From the NCBI GenBank assembly GCA_003165075.1, contig PLSM01000194.1:137518-177886 (forward strand): a stretch of 40,369 nucleotides of DNA, in the 5' to 3' direction. Below the pieces are notes generated by a model that ran no database searches, was not told where the DNA came from, and saw nothing but the letters and a program-made list of their open reading frames with translations. Origin of the DNA: Acidobacteriaceae bacterium. GTDB taxonomy: Bacteria > Acidobacteriota > Terriglobia > Terriglobales > Acidobacteriaceae. Position numbers and translations under genes: made by a program. Shown piece by piece: positions 1 through 8,048 of this stretch. The stretch's first letter is position 1; each line of letters opens with the position of its first letter.

Positions 1-420
1 GAAGCCGGCAACATGGTGGATCTGGATTCCAACCCCACCAAGCTGATTGAGATCGTGGAGATCGGCAAACAGTTGCTGATGACGCGCGGCGCGCTGACCA
101 CGTTCTCGATTGCCAACGACGTGGCCAAGTACTTCGCCATCATTCCGGCCATGTTCTCTGTCGCCTTCCCGGTGCTCAATGCTCTCAACGTCATGCACCT
201 TGCTACGCCCGAGTCGGCCATCCTCTCCGCGGTCATTTTCAATGCGCTGATCATCGTGGCGCTGATTCCGCTGGCGCTAAAGGGCGTCAAGTACGAGCCC
301 AAAGCGGCCGAGGCCCTGCTGCGCCAAAACTTGCTGATCTACGGTGTGGGCGGAGTCCTGGTGCCGTTCATAGGCATCAAGGCCATCGACATGTGTCTCG
401 TAGCCCTGCACTTGTCATAG
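1..420 (+). CDS. kdpB: Potassium-transporting ATPase subunit B, C-terminal part (5' end outside window)
   Basis: This is the last 139 residues of KdpB, the P-type ATPase catalytic subunit of the KdpFABC high-affinity K+ pump in the inner membrane. The frame is open from base 1, so the gene enters from the left. The visible part starts after the P and N domains: it has the stretch [20 protein letters not shown], the segment [18 protein letters not shown] and the final three hydrophobic helices, all typical of the KdpB C-terminus. It ends 15 bases before kdpC, so the two are co-transcribed. kdpF and kdpA would be expected further left, outside the window. The family assignment is firm; the catalytic DKTGT site is not in view. 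Confidence 0.95.
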   Translation, partial: EAGNMVDLDSNPTKLIEIVEIGKQLLMTRGALTTFSIANDVAKYFAIIPAMFSVAFPVLNALNVMHLATPESAILSAVIFNALIIVALIPLALKGVKYEPKAAEALLRQNLLIYGVGGVLVPFIGIKAIDMCLVALHLS

Positions 421-435
421 AAAAGGAGATCCACC

Positions 436-1056
436 GTGCACGCCACAACTACATTGGCCTCTGTTTCAAAGGTGCAAGCCGTAGCAACCACGCATTCTAT
501 CTGGGGCACATCGGTCCGCTTCACGCTGATCGCCACGGTTCTGGTGGGCCTCGGTTATCCGCTTCTGGTGACCGGGATCGCCGGTGTGGTATTTCCACAC
601 CAGGCCGCGGGCAGCCTGATCCTGAAAGACGGCCAGGTGATTGGCTCGGAACTTCTGGCACAGAGCTTTGTTTCGGATCGCTACTTTCATCCCCGGCCTT
701 CGGCGGCAGGCAACGGCTATGACGCCACTTCTTCCGGCGGCTCGAATCTGGCCCAATCCAGCGCCAAACTGGTGCAGCGAATTCAAGGCGACATCGACAA
801 GCTCAGCGCCGAGAATCCGGGCAGGCCAGTGCCCATCGACATGGTCACCACGTCCGGCTCCGGGCTGGATCCGGACATCACACCGGATGCCGCATTCTTT
901 CAGGCTCCTCGAATCGCGAAGACCCGGGGTCTCAGTGAGCAGTTGGTACGGCAGCTCATCGAGCAGCACATCGCCGGGCGGCAACTCGGCATCCTGGGCG
1001 AGCCTCGCGTCAATGTACTCGACCTGAATCTGGCCCTGGATAAAGTTGGGAAATAG
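436..1056 (+). CDS. kdpC: Potassium-transporting ATPase subunit C
   Basis: KdpC is the single-span membrane subunit that stabilises the KdpFABC complex and raises its affinity for ATP. The protein is 206 aa, close to the usual 190-200. A hydrophobic anchor lies at about residues 25-50 (RFTLIATVLVGLGYPLLVTG). Family motifs follow: DGQVIGSELLAQSF, YFHPRPSAAG, a Gly/Ser-rich NLAQSS segment, the VPIDMVTTSGSGLDPDI stretch and a C-terminal NVLDLNLAL. The start is GTG at 436, chosen because AAGGAG sits at 423-428 with good spacing. No kdpD or kdpE follows, since the next gene is convergent, so the sensor kinase and response regulator must be elsewhere or absent. Confidence 0.95.
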   Translation: MHATTTLASVSKVQAVATTHSIWGTSVRFTLIATVLVGLGYPLLVTGIAGVVFPHQAAGSLILKDGQVIGSELLAQSFVSDRYFHPRPSAAGNGYDATSSGGSNLAQSSAKLVQRIQGDIDKLSAENPGRPVPIDMVTTSGSGLDPDITPDAAFFQAPRIAKTRGLSEQLVRQLIEQHIAGRQLGILGEPRVNVLDLNLALDKVGK

Positions 1057-1110
1057 ATCTGCGAAGTGCTTCCCCTTCTTTTTTGCTCCGCTCTTATAGC
1101 GACAGCTATT
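1048..1110. terminator. Possible terminator region between convergent kdpC and GH3 gene
   Basis: After kdpC a weak GGGAA (1048-1052)/TTCCC (1070-1074) stem is followed by a T-rich run at 1076-1084. A second small hairpin, ATAGC-GACA-GCTAT (1096-1109), contains the stop codon of the GH3 gene on the other strand. Both stems are short, so termination is plausible but not strongly supported. Confidence 0.3.
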
Positions 1111-3706
1111 TCACCGGAAGCACGATTGCCTTGTCGAGCATGATCTTGCCCTCAAGCTGACGGTCAGCCGAGGAGCGGCTCACGTAGATTGTGAAGGACC
1201 CTGCGTCAGCGTGCCATGCGGCAGCCTTCCCGTCGTACCAGGTGAAAGAGCGCGCATCGAGCGGTACGGAGACGTGGCGGGTCTGACCGGGGTCGAGCGC
1301 CACGCGGGCAAATCCCTTGAGTTCCTGCGGAGGCCGTGCAACGCGCGGATGATCTTCACTGACGTAAACCTCGGCCACATCGGCCCCGCCGCGAGTTCCA
1401 GTGTTGGTTACATCGAAGCTGACCTGGTACGCTCCAGCGGTGCCGGAAGGTTCGATCTTAAGATTCGCGTACTTGAAGCTGGTGTAGGAGAGCCCGAATC
1501 CAAACGGGAAAAGCGGCTTGACGCCGTTGTGCTCATACCCGCGATAGCCCACAAAGATGTCGTCCTTGTAGGGAATCTTGAGCGTGCCGGGCGTGGGGTA
1601 GTACCAGGCAATGGACGGATTGTCCTTGAGGCTGTGCTCCCAGCTGATGGGCAGACGGCCGGAGGGATTCACGTCCCCGACAAGAACCTCGGCCAGCGCT
1701 GTGCCGCCTTCCTGGCCGGGATACCAGTTCTGCAGCAGTGCCGCAACATGGTCGATCCAGCGCGAGGCATCCACACTGCCGCCCGCCGTGACCGTGACAA
1801 TGGTGTTGGGGTTGACGGCTGCGATCTTTTCAATCAACTCGTCCTGGCCCGGGGGCAGCGTGAATTCGCGATCCGAGCCTTCTGACTCGATGTCCTGGTC
1901 GAAGCCGACAGCCAGAATCACCGCGTCCGCCTTCTTCGCTAAGTCGATCGCCGACTGGTTGACCAGCGTGCCTACCTGCGCAATGCCGATCTTAAGAGAC
2001 TCTTGACCGAGCTGCGCCGGGCTCAGGATTTCAAGCACGACCTTATGCGGGCCGGGGGTGAGCGGCACCGTAGTCTGGGTCAGGTCGAACTTCGGAACCT
2101 CGGCGTGATCGATCACGGTCTTGCCGTCGATGGTCAGGCGGTACTGGCCGCCGTTCTCGACAAAAATCAGGAAGTCAGCCGAGGCGCGGGCGAAGTAATA
2201 GCCCGTCCAACGGGGGTAACTCGGAGAGCCGCCGCCCCCATTCATGAAGTCTTCCATCTGCTCGGGGGTGATTGACAGCATCATCTCGGACATATCCGGG
2301 CTGTCAAGAAAGTTCTGTCCCGTGTTGGCGGTCGTCTCAGTCCTTGTGGCAAGAGGCTTTCCGGTGAAGTTGGGGTTGTCGAAGGTTTCCACGGTGAGGC
2401 CGGCTTTGAACTTGTCCGCGGTCAGGCTGAAGCCGGAACGCATGGCCAGTATCGAGGTTTTGGGAACGCCCCGGTCGTACAGTACGTTGACATTTCCGGC
2501 CAAACGGTCGCTGATGCCTTTGAGGGCGCTCACATCGTAAAACGTGGGAACCTGGCCGCTGCCGCCGGCAGTGGGGGTGCCGGGGAACGCATCCGGTCCG
2601 ATGACCGCAATGGTCTTGACTTTGGCCGGATCGAGGGGCAGCAGGTTGCCCTGGTTCTTGAGCAGCACAATACCCTCGCGCGCACTTTGGAGCGCCGCTT
2701 GGCGACCCTGCTGGTTATAGCGCGAGATCGATGTGTCCAGCGGATCGTGGTCCATCCAACCGAAACGGTAGCCGTCGCGCAGGATCCTGCGGACCTTGTC
2801 GTCAATCACAGATTCCTTGACCTTGCCATCCTTTACTGCCGGAAGCAGTGTCTTCTCATTCATGTAAGTACCGAACGGCATTTCCAAGTCGAGTCCGGCG
2901 TTGGCTGCGGCAATGCCGTCATGGGTGGCTCCCCAGTCGGACATGATCACGCCGTCGAAGCCCCATTGCTGCTTGGGAATCTCCACATTGAGGTGGTAGT
3001 TCTGCGTAGCGTGTTCGCCGTTGAGCAGGTTGTAGGAGTCCATGATGGCGCCCACGTGGGCTTTGCGGACGGCCGCCTCGAAGACGGGCAGGTAAATCTC
3101 ACGCAGTGCCCGTTCGCTGATCACACTATCTGAAGTGTTGCGGAAATACTCGGAATTGTTGCCGGCATAGTGCTTGATGGTGGCGCTGACACCCTGGGAC
3201 TGGACGCCGTTGATGTAGCCCACTGCCGTTTCGCCGGCCAGGAACGGGTCTTCGCCGAAATACTCGAAGTTGCGGCCGTTCAGCGGGGCCCTGTAAATAT
3301 TGACGCCGGGGCCGAGCAGGAAGCTGACGCCGCGGGAGCGCGCATCGCGGCCGATTTGGGAACCCACCTGCACTGCCAGGTCGCGATCCCAACTGGCGGC
3401 GAGCCCGATACCGGCGGCGTAGGCTGTCGATGGCGGTGGAATGTGCGCACCCACAGGACCATCGCTCATGCGGAAGGTAGGAATTCCCAGCCGAGGCAAC
3501 CCCGTTGAGGCCATGACGTTGGATCCAGAAATCATCTGGATCTTCTCTTGCAGCGTCATCTTGGAGATGAGGCTGTCGATCTTCTTTTCGTCGTCCGCAC
3601 TTTGGGCGTGGGCAGCCATTCCGCCGCTAAGAACAACAAAAGACAGTAAGAGGGATGCGGCGGCGCTGAACATGCGCAGGCCTCTCCCTTTGCTTGCATG
3701 ATGCAT
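1106..3706 (-). CDS. Secreted GH3 beta-glucosidase with PA14 domain
   Basis: A glycoside hydrolase family 3 enzyme that probably removes terminal beta-linked glucose or related sugars from oligosaccharides outside the cytoplasm. The 866-aa product has an N-terminal signal peptide ending near AHAQ. The GH3 N-domain carries KHYAGNNSE and SDWGATHDG, where Asp257 is the expected nucleophile. A PA14 domain lies at about residues 435-570, inserted in the GH3 C-domain, and a fibronectin III-like domain ends the protein (about 770-855). This order matches PA14-containing beta-glucosidases. The start at 3706 is chosen because GGAGG lies four bases upstream; an ATG at 3673 with GGGAGAGG seven bases upstream is an alternative and would also leave a signal peptide. 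The gene is divergent from lutA. Substrate specificity cannot be read from sequence. Confidence 0.9.
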   Translation of the reverse strand: MHHASKGRGLRMFSAAASLLLSFVVLSGGMAAHAQSADDEKKIDSLISKMTLQEKIQMISGSNVMASTGLPRLGIPTFRMSDGPVGAHIPPPSTAYAAGIGLAASWDRDLAVQVGSQIGRDARSRGVSFLLGPGVNIYRAPLNGRNFEYFGEDPFLAGETAVGYINGVQSQGVSATIKHYAGNNSEYFRNTSDSVISERALREIYLPVFEAAVRKAHVGAIMDSYNLLNGEHATQNYHLNVEIPKQQWGFDGVIMSDWGATHDGIAAANAGLDLEMPFGTYMNEKTLLPAVKDGKVKESVIDDKVRRILRDGYRFGWMDHDPLDTSISRYNQQGRQAALQSAREGIVLLKNQGNLLPLDPAKVKTIAVIGPDAFPGTPTAGGSGQVPTFYDVSALKGISDRLAGNVNVLYDRGVPKTSILAMRSGFSLTADKFKAGLTVETFDNPNFTGKPLATRTETTANTGQNFLDSPDMSEMMLSITPEQMEDFMNGGGGSPSYPRWTGYYFARASADFLIFVENGGQYRLTIDGKTVIDHAEVPKFDLTQTTVPLTPGPHKVVLEILSPAQLGQESLKIGIAQVGTLVNQSAIDLAKKADAVILAVGFDQDIESEGSDREFTLPPGQDELIEKIAAVNPNTIVTVTAGGSVDASRWIDHVAALLQNWYPGQEGGTALAEVLVGDVNPSGRLPISWEHSLKDNPSIAWYYPTPGTLKIPYKDDIFVGYRGYEHNGVKPLFPFGFGLSYTSFKYANLKIEPSGTAGAYQVSFDVTNTGTRGGADVAEVYVSEDHPRVARPPQELKGFARVALDPGQTRHVSVPLDARSFTWYDGKAAAWHADAGSFTIYVSRSSADRQLEGKIMLDKAIVLPVK

Positions 3707-3728
3707 GATGCCTCCAGAATCGGAACCA

Positions 3729-3824
3729 GCAATTCTATTGCATGAGAGGGTGGCCTGTGGGCGCCGTAGCTTGGAATTCGTAGCTCTCAATCCCTATTGT
3801 CACAGAATAAGCCGATTGCAATAG
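3729..3824. promoter_or_regulatory. Repeated GCAATAG half-sites in the GH3/lutA divergent region
   Basis: The 7-mer CTATTGC occurs at 3735-3741 inside a 13-bp palindrome (GCAAT-TCT-ATTGC, 3729-3741). CTATTG recurs at 3794-3799, and its complement GCAATAG is at 3818-3824. The spacing and repetition suggest binding sites shared by the two divergent transcription units. The binding protein is unknown. Confidence 0.3.
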
Positions 3825-3851
3825 ACAAATCGTGTTTCTATCGAATATCAT
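3822..3851 (+). promoter_or_regulatory. Sigma70-type promoter of the lut-rha block
   Basis: The -35 box TAGACA (3822-3827) matches five of six consensus bases and the -10 box TATCAT (3846-3851) also matches five of six, with an 18-bp spacer. The predicted start of transcription is near 3858, giving a leader of about 34 bases before lutA. Confidence 0.5.
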
Positions 3852-3858
3852 TCCCCTT

Positions 3859-3876
3859 CCGCAATGTACTTTGCGG
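3859..3876. promoter_or_regulatory. Candidate repressor operator, 18-bp palindrome CCGCAA-N6-TTGCGG
   Basis: Perfect 6-bp arms (3859-3864 and 3871-3876) are separated by six bases. The site covers the first transcribed bases after the predicted promoter, a position where a bound repressor would block initiation. No other perfect copy was seen by eye in the intergenic regions of the block. Confidence 0.45.
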
Positions 3877-3891
3877 CTATGGTAGCCAGTC

Positions 3892-4644
3892 ATGCGTGCT
3901 TCACTTTTTATTACCTGTTATAACGACACGCTCTATCCGGAAACGGGCCGGGCGGTCGTCAGATTACTTGAGCGGCTGGGCGTGGAATTGGAATTTCGCG
4001 CCGCTCAAACCTGCTGTGGGCAGATGCACGCCAACACAGGTTTCCGCGCCGAAGCCTTTTCCCAGGCCAAGAGACTGGTCAGGCTGTACAGTGATGCAGA
4101 GGCAGTAGTTATCCCCTCATCCTCCTGTGTATGCATGATGCGCGACCAGTATCCTGGACTGTTCGAAGAGCTGGGCAACGAGTCGCTACGCCGGGATTTC
4201 GCCGCCCTCCTACCCAGAGTTTACGAGCTGACCGAGTTTCTGATCGACCAGTTGAAGGTGGAGGACGTGGGCGCTTACTTCCCGCACCGCGTCGCCTATC
4301 ACCCTAGTTGCCACGCCTTGCGCGGCCTGCATATCGGCGACCGCCCCGTGCGGCTGCTCAAAAAGGTGCGTGGGCTGGAGCTGGCGCCCATTGAGAATGT
4401 GGACCGCTGCTGCGGATTTGGCGGCACATTCTCGGTTAAGAATTTCGAAGTCTCTTCGGCGATGCTCGGGGCCAAGGTGCACGACCTTCTCAGTACGAAG
4501 GCCGATTATTGCACAGCGGTCGACAATAGCTGCCTGATGCACATAGGCGGAGCCCTGCATCGGCAATACGCAGGCATGCGCACCATTCACATTGCACAGA
4601 TTCTGGCCGCTACAGAAGGCGCGGCGGCAGAGGAGGCGGCATGA
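3892..4644 (+). CDS. lutA: L-lactate oxidation iron-sulfur protein LutA
   Basis: LutA is one of three proteins of the LutABC complex that oxidises L-lactate to pyruvate in the cytoplasm. The 250-aa protein has two cysteine-rich CCG modules: QTCCGQMHANTG (Cys41-Cys42) and DRCCGFGGTFSVKNFE (Cys173-Cys174). Each is expected to help bind an Fe-S centre, with extra Cys in SSSCVCM, YHPSCHAL and NSCLMHI. Length and motif order match LutA/YkgE; a GlcF-like glycolate oxidase subunit is less likely because it would be longer and carry ferredoxin motifs. No clear Shine-Dalgarno precedes the ATG at 3892. The stop overlaps the lutB start by four bases. Confidence 0.93.
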   Translation: MRASLFITCYNDTLYPETGRAVVRLLERLGVELEFRAAQTCCGQMHANTGFRAEAFSQAKRLVRLYSDAEAVVIPSSSCVCMMRDQYPGLFEELGNESLRRDFAALLPRVYELTEFLIDQLKVEDVGAYFPHRVAYHPSCHALRGLHIGDRPVRLLKKVRGLELAPIENVDRCCGFGGTFSVKNFEVSSAMLGAKVHDLLSTKADYCTAVDNSCLMHIGGALHRQYAGMRTIHIAQILAATEGAAAEEAA

Positions 4645-6101
4645 GTCAGGCTGTCGCAGGGCATCCGATTCTCGACCCAGTCCTGGCGCCTACCTTTCCC
4701 AAGGCAGCGCTGCCCATCCTGCGCAATGCGCAATTGCGCAAAAACGTAACCCACGCCACGGACGTGATCCAGGCCAAGCGCGCGAAGCTGGTGGCAGAAA
4801 AGACCGACTGGCAGGAGTTGCGGTCGGCTGCGGCAGAAATTCGCGCCCATGCGCTGGAGAATCTGGGCGAATATCTTGAGCAGTTTGAAGCACGCTGCAC
4901 GGCCGCTGGGGGCACGGTTCATTGGGCCTCGGACGCCGCTGAAGCGCGACAAATCATTGTCGATCTGTTGCGCGAGGAGAAGGCCAGCGAAGTCATCAAG
5001 ATCAAGACCATGACTTCGGCTGAGATTCAGTTGAATCCGGCCATCGAAGCGGCCGGAATCCATGCCTACGAGACTGACCTCGCCGAAATCATTCTGCAGC
5101 TCGGGGAAGACGAGCCCTCGCATATCGTGGTGCCGGCGCTGCACGTGAACCGCAGCCAGGTACGCGAGATTTTTGCCCGGCGGATGGGAATCAAGGACCT
5201 TTCAGACGACCCGCAAGTCCTGACCGGCGCGGCCCGCAACTACCTGCGGCAAAAGTTTCTCAAGGTGCCGACGGCCATCAGCGGAGCCAACTTTCTGGTG
5301 GCTGAAACCGGCGCGGTGGCAGTGGTGGAGTCGGAGGGCAACGGCCGCATGTGCCTCACCCTTCCCCGCACCATGATTACTCTGGCCGGGATCGACAAAG
5401 TGATTCCGCGCTTCAAAGACCTGGAAGTGATGTTGCAGGTGCTGGCGCGTTCTGCCACTGGCGAGCGCATGAACCCCTACACGTCGCTGTGGACAGGCGT
5501 CACCCCGGGCGATGGACCGCAGCGCTTCCACGTGGTCCTGCTGGACAATGGCCGGACCTCGATTTTGGCCAAGCCCAAAGAGAGGCAGACACTGCGCTGC
5601 ATCCGCTGCGCTGCATGTCTGAATACCTGCCCCGTGTACCGTCAGACCGGAGGCCACGCATACGGCTCGGTATATGCAGGACCTATCGGCGCCATTCTTA
5701 CCCCGCAATTGATGCACCTGGAGCACGCACAAACGCTGCCCTTTGCGTCTTCGCTTTGCGCGGCCTGCTACGAGGTGTGCCCGGTCAAGATCAACATTCC
5801 TGAAGTGCTGCTCGAACTGCGCGCACAAGTGGTAGACCAGGAACGCAAGCAAGCGGACCGGTTCCTGGACCTGATGTATTGGGGCTTGAGGATAGCTAAC
5901 CAGATTTTTGTCAGCGCCTGGCGGTTCCGCACGGCGCAGTGGGCGGGGCGCATCGGGCTGCGCTTCTTTACCGGCAAAGATGGCTGGATTCACTGGATGC
6001 CCAGTTTGGGCGCACGGTGGACCGTGAGCCGTGACCTGCGAGGCTTGCCCAGCCAGACCTTCCGTCAATGGTGGGCAGCGCGCGCGAAGGAGGCCAAATG
6101 A
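4641..6101 (+). CDS. lutB: L-lactate oxidation iron-sulfur protein LutB
   Basis: LutB is the central electron-transfer subunit of the LutABC lactate-oxidising complex. The 486-aa product has an N-terminal LUD domain (about residues 60-300). It then has two ferredoxin-type 4Fe-4S motifs: Cys320-x2-Cys323-x2-Cys326-x3-Cys330-Pro, and Cys373-x2-Cys376-x3-Cys380-Pro. The C-terminal helical region with LMYWGLRIANQ is usual for the family. The start ATG at 4641 overlaps the lutA stop (ATGA) and has AGGAGG at 4631-4636, so translation is coupled. The end overlaps lutC in the same way. Family assignment is firm. Confidence 0.95.
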   Translation: MSQAVAGHPILDPVLAPTFPKAALPILRNAQLRKNVTHATDVIQAKRAKLVAEKTDWQELRSAAAEIRAHALENLGEYLEQFEARCTAAGGTVHWASDAAEARQIIVDLLREEKASEVIKIKTMTSAEIQLNPAIEAAGIHAYETDLAEIILQLGEDEPSHIVVPALHVNRSQVREIFARRMGIKDLSDDPQVLTGAARNYLRQKFLKVPTAISGANFLVAETGAVAVVESEGNGRMCLTLPRTMITLAGIDKVIPRFKDLEVMLQVLARSATGERMNPYTSLWTGVTPGDGPQRFHVVLLDNGRTSILAKPKERQTLRCIRCAACLNTCPVYRQTGGHAYGSVYAGPIGAILTPQLMHLEHAQTLPFASSLCAACYEVCPVKINIPEVLLELRAQVVDQERKQADRFLDLMYWGLRIANQIFVSAWRFRTAQWAGRIGLRFFTGKDGWIHWMPSLGARWTVSRDLRGLPSQTFRQWWAARAKEAK

Positions 6102-6748
6102 CCGCAGCCAGCACATCCCGTACACAGATATTGGACCGCATTCGGTCCGCGACTAAAATTCTTCCGCAAAGCGCTTGTGCTTACGCTGATCTGCCCCGGA
6201 GTTACGTCCGAAAAGGCGCACAGAGCCACTTGGCTCAAGTGGAACTGATGATCGAGCGGTTGCGCGAGTATGATGCCGATGTGATTGAATGTAAGGCGCA
6301 AGATTTGCCGGCCACCATCGCCGCTCAACTGGCTTCGAGTGGCCGGCACACCTTTGTAGCTCCGGAAGGGCTGCCCGCCGAGTGGATGGCGGCCGGCTAT
6401 GACTGGAAGATCGATCACGGAATGGAAAACGCTGAAGTGGAGCTGACCGAGGGCGTTGTAACCGCGGCATTTGCGGGTGTGGCGGACTCGGGTACGATCG
6501 TTCTGCACCACTCCAGCAGCGAAGGCAGGCGGGTGATTTCGCTTCTGCCGGACTGGCATCTTTGCATTTTGCGTGCCAGCCAGGTGGTGGAGACGCTCCC
6601 GGAGTACTTCGATCTATGCAAGCAGGCGCCGGATCTGGCTACATATATCTCAGGGCCCAGCGCTACAGCGGACATTGAGATGACACGCATTAAGGGCGTA
6701 CACGGGCCGCGATTTCTTAACGTGATCGTGGTGCGTGATGACAGTTGA
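6098..6748 (+). CDS. lutC: Lactate utilization protein LutC
   Basis: LutC is the third LutABC subunit, made of a single LUD domain. The 216-aa product has the N-terminal RTQILDRIRSA segment, the glycine-rich GTIVLHHSSSEGR loop, and the characteristic C-terminal ISGPSATADIEMTRIKGVHG block. The start is placed at ATG 6098 because AAGGAGG lies at 6087-6093 and the codon overlaps the lutB stop as ATGA. A longer in-frame start at 6068 lacks such support. The rhamnose isomerase gene follows after 46 bases on the same strand, so lut and rha are probably one transcription unit. Confidence 0.93.
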   Translation: MTAASTSRTQILDRIRSATKILPQSACAYADLPRSYVRKGAQSHLAQVELMIERLREYDADVIECKAQDLPATIAAQLASSGRHTFVAPEGLPAEWMAAGYDWKIDHGMENAEVELTEGVVTAAFAGVADSGTIVLHHSSSEGRRVISLLPDWHLCILRASQVVETLPEYFDLCKQAPDLATYISGPSATADIEMTRIKGVHGPRFLNVIVVRDDS

Positions 6749-6794
6749 TTTGAGACCGGCGCGAGTCGGCTCGGAAAAGGGTAGGTAGGTAAAC

Positions 6795-7988
6795 ATGGCA
6801 CATTCCGAATCCGCAGCATTCGAAAAGGCAGCAAAGGCTCTGGATACGTTCCAGATCGAGATTCCCTCCTGGGGATTCGCCAACACCGGCACCCGCTTTG
6901 GCAAGTTCGTGCAGGCAGCCGCAGCATCCACCATCGAAGAAAAGTTCAGCGATGCCTCTGAGGTGCACCATCTCACCGGCTCCACGCCCACGATGGCCTT
7001 GCACGTGCTCTGGGATCTCCCCAATGGCGTGGCTGACATCCCGGCGGTGCACGACCTGGAACGGAAATACGGTGTACGCTCCGGCGCCATCAACCCCAAC
7101 CTGTTTCAGGATCAGGAGTACAAGTTCGGCTCCCTGTGCAATCCCTCCGCAGAGATCCGGAAGCATGCCATGCAGCACATGCTTGACTCCATCGAGATTG
7201 CCAAGGGTTTGGGTTCGCGCGACATCTCCTTGTGGATGGCCGACGGATCGAACTACCCTGGCACGCAGAGTATCCGCAAGCGCATCGGCTGGCTTGAGGA
7301 AGCCCTGTGTGAATCCCATGCGCACCTGGCGCCGAATCAGCGGCTGTTGATCGAGTACAAGCCGTTCGAGCCGGCGTTTTATCACACCGACATCGCCGAC
7401 TGGGGCATGTCGTCCCAGCTCGCTCGTACCGCCGGCCCGCAAGCGCGCGTCCTGGTCGATACAGGGCACCATTATTCTGCGCAGAACATCGAGCAGATTG
7501 TGGCTTGGCTGCTGCAGACCGGGATGCTGGGTGGATTCCACCTCAACGATCGCCGCTACGCCGACGACGACCTGACCCTGGGCTCCATTGATCCTTACCA
7601 GGTCTTCCGCATCTTCCATGAGATTCACTCCGCGGCCGACGATGGCCTGAAGATGGATATCGCCTACATGGTCGACCAAAGCCATAACCTCAAGGGCAAG
7701 ATCGAGGAAACAGTGCAGACCGTGCTCACGGCGCAGGAGTTGTACGTGAAGGCTGCACTGATGGACCGTGAGGAACTGGCGCGACTGCAGCAATCTTGCG
7801 ACCTGATCGAAGCCGAGGAGCTATTCCGTGGCGCCTTCTGGACCGACGTTCGCCCCATGACTCGCGCCTGGCGCGAAGCGCGTGGCCTGCCCGCGGATCC
7901 GCTGGCGGCGCTGCGCGAAAGCGGATACGTAGAGCGCATTGGCAGCGAACGTGGCAGCCGTTCCTCGGCCGTAAGCAGCTACGCCTAA
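6795..7988 (+). CDS. rhaI: L-rhamnose isomerase (RhaI type)
   Basis: Converts L-rhamnose to L-rhamnulose, the first step of intracellular rhamnose use. The 397-aa protein resembles the RhaI-type isomerases of Pseudomonas stutzeri and Bacillus rather than E. coli RhaA. Visible metal and substrate motifs are EYKPFEPAFYHTD (Glu187), DTGHH (Asp222-His226) and LNDRRYADDD (Asp252), in the order expected for the TIM-barrel active site with two divalent metals. The ATG at 6795 follows a GGTAGGTAGG ribosome-binding stretch. The gene sits between lutC and the hybrid regulator, with kinase and aldolase genes downstream, which supports the rhamnose assignment. Confidence 0.9.
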   Translation: MAHSESAAFEKAAKALDTFQIEIPSWGFANTGTRFGKFVQAAAASTIEEKFSDASEVHHLTGSTPTMALHVLWDLPNGVADIPAVHDLERKYGVRSGAINPNLFQDQEYKFGSLCNPSAEIRKHAMQHMLDSIEIAKGLGSRDISLWMADGSNYPGTQSIRKRIGWLEEALCESHAHLAPNQRLLIEYKPFEPAFYHTDIADWGMSSQLARTAGPQARVLVDTGHHYSAQNIEQIVAWLLQTGMLGGFHLNDRRYADDDLTLGSIDPYQVFRIFHEIHSAADDGLKMDIAYMVDQSHNLKGKIEETVQTVLTAQELYVKAALMDREELARLQQSCDLIEAEELFRGAFWTDVRPMTRAWREARGLPADPLAALRESGYVERIGSERGSRSSAVSSYA

Positions 7989-8048
7989 GAAGAGCAATGC
8001 CTGTTGACGGTGTTTCGGCAATAAAACGGCAGCGAAAGGGATGAACAG

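Noticed and set aside
6717..7793. 358-codon open frame on the minus strand opposite rhaI
   Set aside because: rhaI motifs are clear on the plus strand and the antisense product looks like a shadow, rich in His, Arg and Gly with no domain.
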